29,545 nucleotides of DNA from an uncultured Clostridium sp. (GTDB taxonomy: Bacteria; Bacillota; Clostridia; Oscillospirales; Acutalibacteraceae): NCBI GenBank assembly GCA_934717555.1, contig CAKUYY010000013.1, forward strand, positions 1-29,545, in the 5' to 3' direction. Under the pieces are notes generated by a model, which saw only the letters and a list, made by a program, of their open reading frames with translations, was not told the DNA's origin and searched no databases. Both the position numbers and the translations under genes were made by a program. This document shows, piece after piece, positions 1 to 8,733 of this stretch; position 1 is the first letter of the stretch, and the number at the start of each line of letters is the position of its first letter.

Positions 1-578
1 AAGGATTATCCGGACTGGAATTCGCCTGGGGCATCCCCGGTTCCGTGGGGGGGGCGGCCTATATGAACGCAGGCGCCTATCAGGGGGAAATGAAGGATGT
101 CCTGGTTTCCTGCCGCCATCTGACCCCACAGGGAAAACAGGGGGAACTCAAAGGGGAACAACTATGCCTGTCCTACCGCCGCAGCGCTTATACAGACACA
201 AAAGATGTCATCAACAATGTCTCCGTGAAGCTTCAAAAAGACGATCCTGACAGTATTCGGGAACGTATGGATGACTACATGAACCGGCGCAAAAGTAAGC
301 AGCCCCTGGAATATCCCAGCGCTGGCAGCGTTTTTAAACGCCCTGCCGGTTATTTTGCAGGCGGGTTGATTGAACAGTGTGGGTTAAAGGGGAAACGGGT
401 CGGCGGCGCTATGGTAAGCGAGAAACACGCGGGTTTTATTATTAACTACGAAAATGCGTCCTGTGAGGATGTCAAAGGCCTGATTGCCTTGATCCAGGAA
501 ACGGTCCTGAGGGAGACTGGGGTACCCCTGGAACGGGAACTAAAAATCTTGGATGCCAATACGCTGCAATTTGTCTAA
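1..578 (+). CDS. murB: UDP-N-acetylmuramate dehydrogenase (MurB), C-terminal part, 5' end outside window
   Basis: The reading frame is open from base 3 and runs off the left edge, so only about the last 191 residues are present. MurB is a cytoplasmic FAD enzyme that reduces UDP-GlcNAc-enolpyruvate to UDP-MurNAc with NADPH in peptidoglycan precursor synthesis. Visible family marks are the FAD-domain segment GIPGSVGGAAYMNAGAYQGE near the left edge, the active-site serine segment PSAGSVFKRP in the middle, and the C-terminal KHAGFIINYENAS region followed by an acidic stretch (PLERELKILD) holding the expected catalytic glutamate. It lies 14 nt before rapZ and is probably cotranscribed with it. The first Met inside the frame (base 63) follows conserved MurB sequence and is not a start. 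The identification is firm; only the missing N-terminus is unknown. Confidence 0.95.
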   Translation, partial: GLSGLEFAWGIPGSVGGAAYMNAGAYQGEMKDVLVSCRHLTPQGKQGELKGEQLCLSYRRSAYTDTKDVINNVSVKLQKDDPDSIRERMDDYMNRRKSKQPLEYPSAGSVFKRPAGYFAGGLIEQCGLKGKRVGGAMVSEKHAGFIINYENASCEDVKGLIALIQETVLRETGVPLERELKILDANTLQFV

Positions 579-592
579 GTGGGGAGAAAGTT

Positions 593-1453
593 ATGGAATT
601 TATCATTGTAACCGGGTTATCGGGCGCGGGAAAATCCCGCGCGGTGGATGCTCTGGAGGATATCGGTTTTTATTGCGTGGATAATCTGCCTCCCACCCTA
701 ATTCCCGTGTTTTATGACCTTTGCCAGCAGGCAAAGGAAGGTATGTCCCGCAGGGTCGCTATCGTCACCGATATCCGCGGCGGGGGCATGTTTAACAGCT
801 TGTTTGAATCGCTGGAAAAACTGCGCAACGCGAATAATGAATATAAAATCCTGTTTTTAGACGCGAGGAAAGAGGTGCTGGTCCGCCGGTATAAAGAGAC
901 ACGCCGGCGCCATCCCCTGATGAACGACCATCAGGGTTCTGTGGAGATGGCGGTAACGCTGGAACGGGAAATTTTGAAACCTGTCCGGGAGAAGGCGGAC
1001 TATATCATCGATACTTCCTATCTTTCCCCCGCCCAACTGAAAGAAAGAATTTCCGGGCTGTTTTTGGAGCATTCAGAAGAGGCCCTCATGGTCAACTGCA
1101 TGTCGTTTGGATTTAAGTATGGGATTCCAGAAGAGGCGGACCTGGTCTTTGACGTGAGGTGCCTGCCCAATCCTTATTATGTAGAAGATCTGAAATATCT
1201 GACCGGACTGGACGACCCCGTGCGGGAGTATGTCATGAAATGGCCGGAAACCCATGGGTTTGTGCAACATTTCCTTCCCCTCATCGATTATATGCTTCCT
1301 TTATATTGCAATGAGGGAAAAAGCCAACTGGTGGTGGCCATTGGATGTACGGGAGGAAAGCACCGCTCCGTGGCATTGACCCAGCTACTGTACAACCATC
1401 TGCTGGAAAGCGGAAAGCGCGCCAGCGTGCATCATCGGGACATTCAGAAATAG
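593..1453 (+). CDS. rapZ: RapZ/YvcJ family nucleotide-binding protein (RNase adapter)
   Basis: 286 residues, full length for the family. It begins MEFIIVTGLSGAGKS with a Walker A P-loop at residues 8-15 and a VDNLPP segment near residue 30. The C-terminal domain holds the conserved GCTGGKHRS motif at about residues 251-259 and ends HHRDIQK, as RapZ proteins do. In E. coli RapZ controls GlmS by guiding RNase E to a small RNA; the Firmicute homologue YvcJ binds and hydrolyses nucleotides, and its role is less clear. The ATG at 593 follows GGGGAGAAAG. It sits 14 nt after murB. In most Firmicutes yvcK (glmR) follows directly and then whiA; here only 137 nt separate rapZ from whiA and no yvcK coding is visible. 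Confidence 0.93.
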   Translation: MEFIIVTGLSGAGKSRAVDALEDIGFYCVDNLPPTLIPVFYDLCQQAKEGMSRRVAIVTDIRGGGMFNSLFESLEKLRNANNEYKILFLDARKEVLVRRYKETRRRHPLMNDHQGSVEMAVTLEREILKPVREKADYIIDTSYLSPAQLKERISGLFLEHSEEALMVNCMSFGFKYGIPEEADLVFDVRCLPNPYYVEDLKYLTGLDDPVREYVMKWPETHGFVQHFLPLIDYMLPLYCNEGKSQLVVAIGCTGGKHRSVALTQLLYNHLLESGKRASVHHRDIQK

Positions 1454-1590
1454 GGTAAATTGTCAGGCGGGGCGTTTGGCCATAGCAATAAAACAGGGTA
1501 TCCATCTCTCCCCTTGTTATTTTGAAAAGTCAGGGTTTCCCGGTATGGGAGGAGGATGGCAATCCCACGAAAGGAAAAGGCGGGATATTC

Positions 1591-2511
1591 ATGTCATTTT
1601 CTTCAGAAGCAAAAAAAGAATTATGCCGCCAAATTCCGGCGGATCGGGGATGCCTGCGGGCGGAAACCTGCGGGCTGCTGCTGTTTGGGCGTCAGTTTTC
1701 CTTCCAGGGGATCTCGCTGATTACTGAAAACCGGGCGGTGTCCGATATGTTCTGTCAGCTTCTCTCTGGACAAGGGGTTATGGTGGAGCGGATCAGCTCC
1801 CTTTCCCGGAAAAAAGCGGGGAACCAGGTGTATACCGTCTCTGTCCCCGATGAAAATGACCGGCGTATGCTGGTGGAATCATTCGGCTGTACCGGGAAAG
1901 ACGGGCAGCTATACATCTCCGGGGAGAGCCTGCTGGGGCCTGGCGAAGTGGAGGCGTTTTTGCGCGGGGCATTTTTAGCCTGCGGTACCGTCACAGACCC
2001 CCAAAAAGACTATCATCTGGAATTTGCTTGTCCCACACAGCGGCTTGCTCAGGACATGGTTTTGCTCCTCAACCAGAAAAGCAAGCTCGGCTTGGAACCC
2101 GGTATGATTTCCAGAAAAGGGGACTTTGTTGTCTATCTCAAGGGAAGCGAACAGATCGCCGACCTTCTCACCTATTTGGGCGCGCAGCAGGCTTCGATGG
2201 AATTGATCCAGGTGAAAATGTTGAAAGAAGTGCGCAATTATGTCAACCGCACCACAAATTTTACCACCGCAAATATTGGGAAAACCGCTTCGGCGGCGGC
2301 GCAGCACATTCGCGCTATCCAAAAAATAGAGCGGAAAATGGGGTTAGAGGGACTGCCGGAAGACCTGCGGGAGTTAGCCCAGCTCAGGCTGGACAACCCT
2401 GAAATGTCCCTGCGGGAATTGGGGGAATCTCTCAGCGAACCCATCAGCCGCTCCGGGGTAAACCATCGCCTCAGGCGTATTTTAGAAATTGCGGAAGATA
2501 TCGAGCGATAG
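1591..2511 (+). CDS. whiA: WhiA-family DNA-binding protein
   Basis: 306 residues from the ATG at 1591 (MSFSSEAKKEL, the usual WhiA N-terminus). The frame is open to an earlier ATG at 1522, but those 23 residues resemble no WhiA and are left out. The family has a LAGLIDADG-homing-endonuclease-like N-terminal domain, seen here around residues 124-133 (LRGAFLACG, lacking catalytic function), and a C-terminal helix-turn-helix region, seen around residues 230-300 with VNRTTNFTTANIGKTASAA and SLRELGESL. WhiA is a sporulation regulator in actinomycetes; in Firmicutes it binds DNA and influences division and chromosome segregation. It follows rapZ and precedes dnaE, a common clostridial order. Identification is by motif and context and is firm. 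Confidence 0.95.
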   Translation: MSFSSEAKKELCRQIPADRGCLRAETCGLLLFGRQFSFQGISLITENRAVSDMFCQLLSGQGVMVERISSLSRKKAGNQVYTVSVPDENDRRMLVESFGCTGKDGQLYISGESLLGPGEVEAFLRGAFLACGTVTDPQKDYHLEFACPTQRLAQDMVLLLNQKSKLGLEPGMISRKGDFVVYLKGSEQIADLLTYLGAQQASMELIQVKMLKEVRNYVNRTTNFTTANIGKTASAAAQHIRAIQKIERKMGLEGLPEDLRELAQLRLDNPEMSLRELGESLSEPISRSGVNHRLRRILEIAEDIER

Positions 2512-2590
2512 CTTATATACATAACGGTATCGATCAATAACCGGAAATTTCAAATTTGGTCGGGATTCTGTAGCGTGAATAAACAGGAAA

Positions 2591-2596
2591 AGGAGG
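2591..2596 (+). promoter_or_regulatory. Shine-Dalgarno site that sets the dnaE start
   Basis: A perfect AGGAGG lies 8 nt before the GTG at 2605. The same frame also has a GTG at 2575, but nothing similar stands upstream of that one, so translation most likely starts at 2605. Confidence 0.85.
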
Positions 2597-2604
2597 ATAA
2601 CACA

Positions 2605-5600
2605 GTGAGCGGATTTGTTCATCTGCATGTGCATAGTGAATACAGTCTGCTGGATGGGGCATGCCGTATCCCCCAACTGGTAGATACCGCCATAGAATTG
2701 GGGCAGACTGCTGTGGCCATTACAGACCACGGGGCTATGTACGGTGTCATTGATTTTTATAAGGAAGCCAAGGCCAAAGGGATTCAGCCCATCATTGGAT
2801 GCGAGGTATACGTCGCTCCCCGCACCCATCTGGACAAGGTACATGAATACGATTCCGAGAGCCGCCATCTGGTCCTTTTATGTAAAAATAACATAGGGTA
2901 TCAAAATCTGATCCAGCTGGTTTCTTTGGCCTGGACAGAGGGATTTTACAACAAGCCCCGTGTAGACGATGAGCAGCTGCGGCAGTACAGTGAAGGCCTG
3001 ATCGCCTTATCCGCCTGCCTAGCGGGAGAAATCCCCCGCAGACTGTTGGCCGGGGAGTATGAAGCGGCAAAACAGAAGGCGCTGCAATATCAGGAAATCT
3101 TTGGGGAAGGGAATTTCTATCTGGAGCTTCAGGACCACGGCATTCGGGAACAAAAGTATATCAACCCCATGATTATCCAGATTTCCCAGGAGACAGGAAT
3201 TCCTCTGGTCGCCACCAACGACTGCCATTACCTGCGCCATGAGGACAGCAAGACCCAGAAGATCCTTCTGTGCATCCAAACCAACCATACAGTGGAAGAT
3301 GACAACGCCATGGAGTTCGCCACCGATCAGTTTTATGTCAAAAGCGAGGAGGAAATGAGGTCCCTGTTCCCGGAAGTCCCGCAAGCTATAGAAAACACGG
3401 TAAAGATAGCGCAGCAATGCCAAGTGGATTTTGAGTTTGGGAATACCAAGCTTCCACATTTTGACGTACCAAACAACCAGGATCATGAAGAGTATTTCCG
3501 GGAACAATGTTATCAGGGCCTCTATCGCCACTATGGGGAAAATCCGGACCCTTCTCTGGTGGAACGTCTGGAATACGAGCTTTCCACCATTTGTACCATG
3601 GGATATGTGGATTATTATTTAATCGTCCATGATTTTATCCGATATGCCAAATCCGTCGGGATTCCGGTAGGCCCGGGAAGAGGGTCGGGGGCCGGGAGCC
3701 TCGCGGCTTACTGTATCGGCATTACCGGCATTGACCCTATTCAATATAATTTGCTGTTTGAACGGTTCCTCAATCCCGAACGCGTCAGCATGCCGGACTT
3801 TGATATCGATTTCTGTTATGAACGGCGCCAGGAAGTCATTGATTATGTGGTCAGGAAATACGGGCACGACCATGTGGCGCAGATCATCACCTTCGGTACC
3901 ATGGCGGCCCGCGGCGCAATCCGGGACGTGGGAAGGGCTTTGGCGGTGCCCTATGCCACCGCGGACACTGTGGCAAAGCTTGTCCCTATGGAATTGGGTA
4001 TGACACTGGACCGCGCGCTGGAGATTTCCACCGAACTGAAAACCAGATATGACACTGATCCGCAAATCCATGAATTGCTGGACACCGCCCGGAAGCTGGA
4101 GGGAATGCCGCGGCATGCGTCCACCCATGCGGCAGGGGTAGTGATTACGGAACAGCCGGTCAGTTCTTATGTACCGCTAGCAAAAAATGATGAGGCTGTG
4201 GTGACGCAGTTCACTATGACCACCCTGGAAGAGCTGGGGCTTCTTAAAATGGATTTCCTGGGCCTGCGTACCCTCACTGTGCTCAGCGACGCGGAAAAAA
4301 TGGCGCGAAAAAAGACGCCGGACTTCCGCCTGGAAAATATCCAGGACGACGACCAGGAAGTATTTGATATGCTCTCCTCCGGAAATACGGAAGGGGTATT
4401 CCAGTTTGAATCCGGCGGGATGCGCAACGTACTCATGCAGCTGAAACCGGAGAATATAGAAGATCTCATCGCCGTGATCTCCCTATACCGGCCGGGCCCC
4501 ATGGAATCCATCCCCCGGTATATTGAAAACCGGCACCATCCGGAAAAAGTGACTTATAAACATCCTCTGCTCTCCTCTATCCTGGACGTCACCTATGGAT
4601 GTATCGTATATCAGGAACAGGTGATGCAGATTTTCCGAACCCTGGCGGGCTATTCGCTGGGGCGAGCTGATATCGTGCGCCGGGCCATGTCTAAAAAGAA
4701 AAAGGCCATTATGGAACGGGAACACCAGATCTTCATTCATGGCCTGGTGAATGACAAGGGAGAAGTGGAGGTAGAAGGATGTATCCGCCGGGGAATCCCG
4801 GAAGAAACCGCCTCCGCTATCTACGCGGAGATGGAAAGCTTCGCTTCCTATGCTTTTAATAAGTCCCACGCCGCAGCTTACGCCAATGTCTCTTATCAGA
4901 CGGCGTGGATGAAATGCAAATATCCCAGGGAATTTATGGCCGCTTTGCTCACCAGCGTCCTGGATAACGGCAACAAAGTCGCAAGATACATCGCAGAATG
5001 TGGAAAAATGAATATCCAGGTCCTCCCCCCCCACGTCAATGAAAGCGATAACGGCTTTACCGTATCCGGGGAAACTATCCGTTTTGGCCTGCTGGCGGTG
5101 CGCAACTTGGGCCGGGGATTCATCAAGCGCCTGTTAGAAGAAAGGGAGCGTAACGGCAAATTTGTTTCCTACTATGATTTTTGTAAACGGATGCATGGCA
5201 AGGACATGAACCGCAGGACCCTGGAAAGCCTGATTAAGTGCGGGGCGTTGGATGGCTTAGGAGGGAACCGCCGCCAGATGCTTTCTGTGGTAGAGAGTTT
5301 ACTGGAAAGTTTAGATTCCGTAAAAAAGAAGAATGTGGAAGGGCAACTGGGATTTTTTGATACGCCAGGTTCTACTATTCAAGACGAGGGACCTGCGTTA
5401 CCCAGTTTGGCAGAATTCCCGCCCAATGACCTGATGACGATGGAAAAAGAGGTCACGGGCATGTATTTGACCGGGCACCCTATGGCGGCTTACGCCGGTT
5501 TGGCCGACCAGCTCAACTGCGCCCGCATCGGGGATATCCTGGATGAGCATGAAGAACAGGATCGTTATCGGGACGGAAGCTGGGTTTCCCTTTTGTGTAT

Positions 5601-6096
5601 TGTATCCGCTGTGCGCCTGAAAGCCACCAAAAACAATTCTACAATGGCTTTTCTTCAAGTGGAAGATATGTATGGGTCTATTGAAGTCCTCGTGTTCCCC
5701 CAGACCCTTACCCAGTACGCCCATCTGTTAAAAGAAAATCAGGTAGTCCTATTGTCCGGGCGCGTCAGCGCCAGAGAAGAGGAAGACGCTAAAATTATTT
5801 GTGAGCAGGTATCTTTGCCCAATCAACTTTCTGAGGGAACAACCGCTCCTCCTGAGAAAAAGAAAAACCAGAGAAGCGGCCTTTTTATTCAGATCCCGTC
5901 GATGGAATGTAAAGAATATGAACGCGCAACTTTGTTACTCAGTATTTTTGAGGGAACTACTCCAGTATACTTTTTCCGTAAGGATACCCGTAAGCTTTTG
6001 ATGGCTCCCGCCAAGCTCTGGGTAGATTTTAATGACGTACTGTTCCGAGAGCTGCAAAACCAATTGGGAGAAGAAAATGTAGTAATCCGTAAATAA
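2605..6096 (+). CDS. dnaE: DNA polymerase III subunit alpha (DnaE)
   Basis: 1163 residues from GTG 2605, normal for DnaE. It is the replicative C-family DNA polymerase; Firmicutes usually pair it with PolC. Domains in order: an N-terminal PHP domain beginning FVHLHVHSEYSLLDG with AITDHGAMYG after it; the polymerase core with GPGRGSGAGSLAAY (about residue 356) and the catalytic aspartate motif PDFDIDF (about residues 396-402); the HASTHAAGVVI segment; helix-hairpin-helix/tandem region around MNRRTLESLIKCGALDGLGG; and a C-terminal OB-fold near residues 1000-1035. It lies 93 nt after whiA and 198 nt before pfkA. No clear terminator follows it, though pfkA has its own promoter. The alternative GTG at 2575 would add 10 residues. 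Confidence 0.97.
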   Translation: MSGFVHLHVHSEYSLLDGACRIPQLVDTAIELGQTAVAITDHGAMYGVIDFYKEAKAKGIQPIIGCEVYVAPRTHLDKVHEYDSESRHLVLLCKNNIGYQNLIQLVSLAWTEGFYNKPRVDDEQLRQYSEGLIALSACLAGEIPRRLLAGEYEAAKQKALQYQEIFGEGNFYLELQDHGIREQKYINPMIIQISQETGIPLVATNDCHYLRHEDSKTQKILLCIQTNHTVEDDNAMEFATDQFYVKSEEEMRSLFPEVPQAIENTVKIAQQCQVDFEFGNTKLPHFDVPNNQDHEEYFREQCYQGLYRHYGENPDPSLVERLEYELSTICTMGYVDYYLIVHDFIRYAKSVGIPVGPGRGSGAGSLAAYCIGITGIDPIQYNLLFERFLNPERVSMPDFDIDFCYERRQEVIDYVVRKYGHDHVAQIITFGTMAARGAIRDVGRALAVPYATADTVAKLVPMELGMTLDRALEISTELKTRYDTDPQIHELLDTARKLEGMPRHASTHAAGVVITEQPVSSYVPLAKNDEAVVTQFTMTTLEELGLLKMDFLGLRTLTVLSDAEKMARKKTPDFRLENIQDDDQEVFDMLSSGNTEGVFQFESGGMRNVLMQLKPENIEDLIAVISLYRPGPMESIPRYIENRHHPEKVTYKHPLLSSILDVTYGCIVYQEQVMQIFRTLAGYSLGRADIVRRAMSKKKKAIMEREHQIFIHGLVNDKGEVEVEGCIRRGIPEETASAIYAEMESFASYAFNKSHAAAYANVSYQTAWMKCKYPREFMAALLTSVLDNGNKVARYIAECGKMNIQVLPPHVNESDNGFTVSGETIRFGLLAVRNLGRGFIKRLLEERERNGKFVSYYDFCKRMHGKDMNRRTLESLIKCGALDGLGGNRRQMLSVVESLLESLDSVKKKNVEGQLGFFDTPGSTIQDEGPALPSLAEFPPNDLMTMEKEVTGMYLTGHPMAAYAGLADQLNCARIGDILDEHEEQDRYRDGSWVSLLCIVSAVRLKATKNNSTMAFLQVEDMYGSIEVLVFPQTLTQYAHLLKENQVVLLSGRVSAREEEDAKIICEQVSLPNQLSEGTTAPPEKKKNQRSGLFIQIPSMECKEYERATLLLSIFEGTTPVYFFRKDTRKLLMAPAKLWVDFNDVLFRELQNQLGEENVVIRK

Positions 6097-6159
6097 ACAT
6101 TTTTTCCTTTTTCTTTGATAAAATTTGACAAAATCATATTTTTTTCTAAATTGACATAG

Positions 6160-6216
6160 AAATCCATGTAAATGAGAAAATCGTCCATATGAATGGGTTG
6201 ATTCTTCCATGGATTT
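6160..6216 (+). repeat. Inverted and phased TCCAT motifs upstream of pfkA
   Basis: AAATCCATG at 6160-6168 is exactly complementary to CATGGATTT at 6208-6216. TCCAT also occurs three times in the same direction at 6163, 6184 and 6206, spaced 21 and 22 bp, about two helical turns. The right arm lies between the -35 and -10 of the predicted pfkA promoter, so a repressor binding here would block it. The site is visible; the operator role is inference. Confidence 0.4.
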
Positions 6217-6226
6217 TTATTATAAT
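6198..6226 (+). promoter_or_regulatory. Predicted sigma-A promoter of pfkA
   Basis: TTGATT (6198-6203), a 17-nt spacer, and a perfect TATAAT (6221-6226). The predicted transcript start is near 6233, about 60 nt before the pfkA ATG, and the leader carries AGGAGG. Confidence 0.75.
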
Positions 6227-6294
6227 AAAGGGAAAGAAAAGTTCTATCTTTATTTTGTAGTAAATGAAGCAGTAGTAATTAGGAGGCTTGCATC

Positions 6295-7263
6295 ATGGGC
6301 ACTAAATCAATAGCTATTCTTACCAGTGGCGGAGATGCTCCTGGAATGAATGCCGCAATCCGTGCGGTAGCCAGGGCGGGAATTTCCAATGGTATGCGTG
6401 TGATCGGTGTACGCCGCGGATATAACGGACTCATCAGTGGCGATGTGTTTGAAATGAATCTTCGCAGTGTATCAGATATCATTCATAGAGGCGGTACTAC
6501 GCTGTTTACAGCGCGCAGCCCTGAGTTCAACACCCCTGCTGGTGTTCAGAAAGCCGCGGATACCTGCCGTAGCTTAGGTATTGACGGTGTTGTGGTGATC
6601 GGCGGTGATGGTTCCTTCCGTGGGGCCAGAGACCTGACCGGGGCAGGTATCCCCTGTGTAGGCTTGCCTGGTACCATTGATAATGATATTCAGTGCAGCG
6701 AATATACCATTGGTTTTGATACCGCTATGAATACCGCTATGGACATGGTAGATAAGCTGCGCGATACCGCGCAATCCCATGACCGTTGCAGTGTGGTAGA
6801 GGTTATGGGCAGACGGTGCGGCGATCTTGCCCTACAAACTGGTATTGCGGTAGGCGCTACCGCCATTCTGGTGCCGGAAGTTCCCTTTGATCTGGATAAG
6901 GACGTTATTAAAAGGATGCAGTTTACCCAGCTGACAGGAAAAAAGCATTTCATTATCATTGTGGCCGAAGGAATTGGCGGGGTTGACGATCTGGCACGTC
7001 AGATTCAGGAAAGAACTGGCATTGAATCCAGAGCCACTGTCCTGGGACACGTACAGCGCGGCGGTTCCCCCACTTTGCGTGACCGTGTCGTAGCCAGCGA
7101 AATGGGATTCCATGCAGTAGAACTGCTCATGCAGAACCAAGGAAACCGCGTTGTGGCTATGAAGAATGGCCAGATCGTGGATTATGATATCACAGAAGCC
7201 TTAAATATGAAAAAGAGCTTCAATAAGAAACTTTATGATATCGCATTGAAGATTTCCATTTAA
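6295..7263 (+). CDS. pfkA: ATP-dependent 6-phosphofructokinase
   Basis: 322 residues, the usual bacterial PfkA length. It phosphorylates fructose 6-phosphate to fructose 1,6-bisphosphate, the committed step of glycolysis. Motifs: the N-terminal ATP-binding LTSGGDAPGMNAAIRA, GGDGSFRGA, the catalytic GTIDNDI, DTAMNTAMDMVDKLRDTA, EVMGRRCGDLA and HVQRGGSPT. The GGDGS motif, with Gly after GD, indicates ATP rather than pyrophosphate as phosphoryl donor. A strong AGGAGG precedes the ATG. A consensus promoter lies just upstream and a hairpin terminator just downstream, so it can be monocistronic. The pairing of dnaE and pfkA is common in clostridia. Confidence 0.97.
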   Translation: MGTKSIAILTSGGDAPGMNAAIRAVARAGISNGMRVIGVRRGYNGLISGDVFEMNLRSVSDIIHRGGTTLFTARSPEFNTPAGVQKAADTCRSLGIDGVVVIGGDGSFRGARDLTGAGIPCVGLPGTIDNDIQCSEYTIGFDTAMNTAMDMVDKLRDTAQSHDRCSVVEVMGRRCGDLALQTGIAVGATAILVPEVPFDLDKDVIKRMQFTQLTGKKHFIIIVAEGIGGVDDLARQIQERTGIESRATVLGHVQRGGSPTLRDRVVASEMGFHAVELLMQNQGNRVVAMKNGQIVDYDITEALNMKKSFNKKLYDIALKISI

Positions 7264-7278
7264 GAGTGAGAATAAGGA

Positions 7279-7315
7279 AAAGGCAGTCCTGAATTATTCG
7301 GGATTGCCTTTTTTA
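7279..7315 (+). terminator. Rho-independent terminator of pfkA
   Basis: A hairpin with outer arms AAGGCA/TGCCTT and inner TCC/GGA pairing, with G-U wobbles, runs straight into a T-tract at 7309-7314. It starts about 15 nt after the pfkA stop. Confidence 0.85.
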
Positions 7316-7608
7316 TATTGACTAAGTAAAGGCAAAAAAGTCCATAAAGTGATGATCCCTATTGGCCGTGTATCTTTTCAAAAGCATCAAAATTTTATTT
7401 GAAATAATCACCCTATATAAATTTTCTCTCCTATTTTCAGGTTACAGCCCGAATATCTTTCCGTGAAGGAACACAGTGGGCGCAAAGGAAATAAAAATTC
7501 CTTTGCGCCCATCTCCTTTTTCTCTGTTTTATCAAAATAAAGATATGGCTTTTTTACGGAGCTGTACAATTCTATCAAGGCAAAGTTTATATGCTTTTTG
7601 AAGTAACT
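7316..7608. other. Intergenic region between convergent pfkA and the ger operon
   Basis: No gene is seen on either strand. It holds one long perfect inverted repeat (listed separately) and otherwise AT-rich unique sequence. Confidence 0.6.
7477..7511. repeat. Perfect 14-bp inverted repeat, possible terminator between convergent units
   Basis: TGGGCGCAAAGGAA at 7477-7490 is exactly complementary to 7498-7511, with a 7-nt A-rich loop. On the + strand a T-rich but interrupted stretch follows; on the - strand, where the ger operon ends about 100 nt earlier, no T-tract follows. It may be the bidirectional end of both transcripts, but it is not a classical terminator. Confidence 0.55.
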
Positions 7609-8733
7609 CTATAATGGGTTTACTTCTTGTCCTATCCGCTTAATATTCGCTTTTACTTCTATATGAAATGTACTATCTGCCATAGCTTCTCGCCATTGTC
7701 CTGAAACCTCTCTATAATACTCCGGATGTTGTTGCCAAAGGTAGCTTCCCAGACGGAAGATGTCGCTGTGATGTTCAAAAATAGCGGTATCGATCGCCTG
7801 TTCACATAACTGCTTGATCCTTTGCTCCAAAGCTGCCTTTAGTATCTCAAATGCATCGGAGGGAAGCTTGTCTTGAACAGCATGATCAATCTCAAATAGG
7901 TTCGCCTGCGCAGATATCTTGAATGTAATATGCGGTTTTTGATCCTCAATTTTAATCTCAACCTCGCTATCAATCCCCTGAAAAGAATACGTCACATTCC
8001 CAATATCCGGTAAGGACATCGCTTGTGTGCCATTGGTGGTCTTTCCCTGTAGCATCATGGCTCCCTGGGTTTCATCCAGATCTAAATAACCCACCAATTT
8101 ATCATCTTGGAAAAGCGCCGTTCCATCCGCTGAAACTAAAAATCCTTCTCCCCGTTCGGTCAATTTCAGAGCCAGTATACGGGGATCATCCGTATCGCTT
8201 TGTAACATAGACACAACCTGCCTCACAGTAGACGGTATAGCGTTGGCGTTTAACTCCCCGCTTTCTGCAAGGGCAGAAAGGTCCTCGGCCTTAATCAGCT
8301 TCCCGTTTTCCCCCTTGCTGCGTAAAAGTTTTAGGGCTGTATCCTTTACAACAAAAATATCCACTTCCGGCCGCGCTTCATAGTAACGGATGAAAAAATC
8401 TATCACCTGATTGATTCCCTGTTTCGCTGTTTCCTCCCCAATCACAACAGCCATATTTTGAGAATATAGCGGTTCTTTTCCCGTTTGTAACGTGACGTTT
8501 GTGAAGGCGTCCATTACAGATTTTCCTTGGGCGCTTACCACCAGGGCCTCTTCCCCTCCGCTGCTTCCACTGTTGAGCGCATCAAAAACCTGCATGGTCA
8601 CGATATATTGGCCATCCACCAAATCAACGCCAATTCCCTGTACTACCAGCCGTTCATGCAATTGCGTAATGTGGGAGCACCCCATAAAAAGCACCGTACT
8701 CATACATAAAAGTATCGCAATCAGTTTACGCAA
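7609..8733 (-). CDS. gerAC: Ger(x)C family spore germination lipoprotein (C subunit)
   Basis: 374 residues. The N-terminus is a lipoprotein signal: MRKL, a hydrophobic stretch, then LFMGC with the lipidated cysteine at position 19. The mature protein opens with QLHERLVVQGIGVDLVDGQY, the typical start of GerC proteins, and has the C-terminal domain ending near IKRIGQEVNPL. GerC is the lipoprotein subunit of the nutrient germinant receptor, anchored on the outer face of the spore inner membrane, and is needed for receptor function. Its start overlaps the end of gerB by 8 nt, so it is the third gene of an A-B-C operon. The paralogue class (GerA, GerB, GerK) and the germinant cannot be told from sequence, so the symbol is generic. 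Confidence 0.93.
   Translation of the reverse strand: MRKLIAILLCMSTVLFMGCSHITQLHERLVVQGIGVDLVDGQYIVTMQVFDALNSGSSGGEEALVVSAQGKSVMDAFTNVTLQTGKEPLYSQNMAVVIGEETAKQGINQVIDFFIRYYEARPEVDIFVVKDTALKLLRSKGENGKLIKAEDLSALAESGELNANAIPSTVRQVVSMLQSDTDDPRILALKLTERGEGFLVSADGTALFQDDKLVGYLDLDETQGAMMLQGKTTNGTQAMSLPDIGNVTYSFQGIDSEVEIKIEDQKPHITFKISAQANLFEIDHAVQDKLPSDAFEILKAALEQRIKQLCEQAIDTAIFEHHSDIFRLGSYLWQQHPEYYREVSGQWREAMADSTFHIEVKANIKRIGQEVNPL

Noticed and set aside
1476..1727. 83-codon frame between rapZ and whiA as a yvcK remnant or small gene
   Set aside because: It mostly overlaps whiA in another frame and has no YvcK-like glycine-rich motif.
2521..2604. Small inverted repeat between whiA and dnaE as a terminator
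   Set aside because: The arms are only about five bases long and no T-tract follows.
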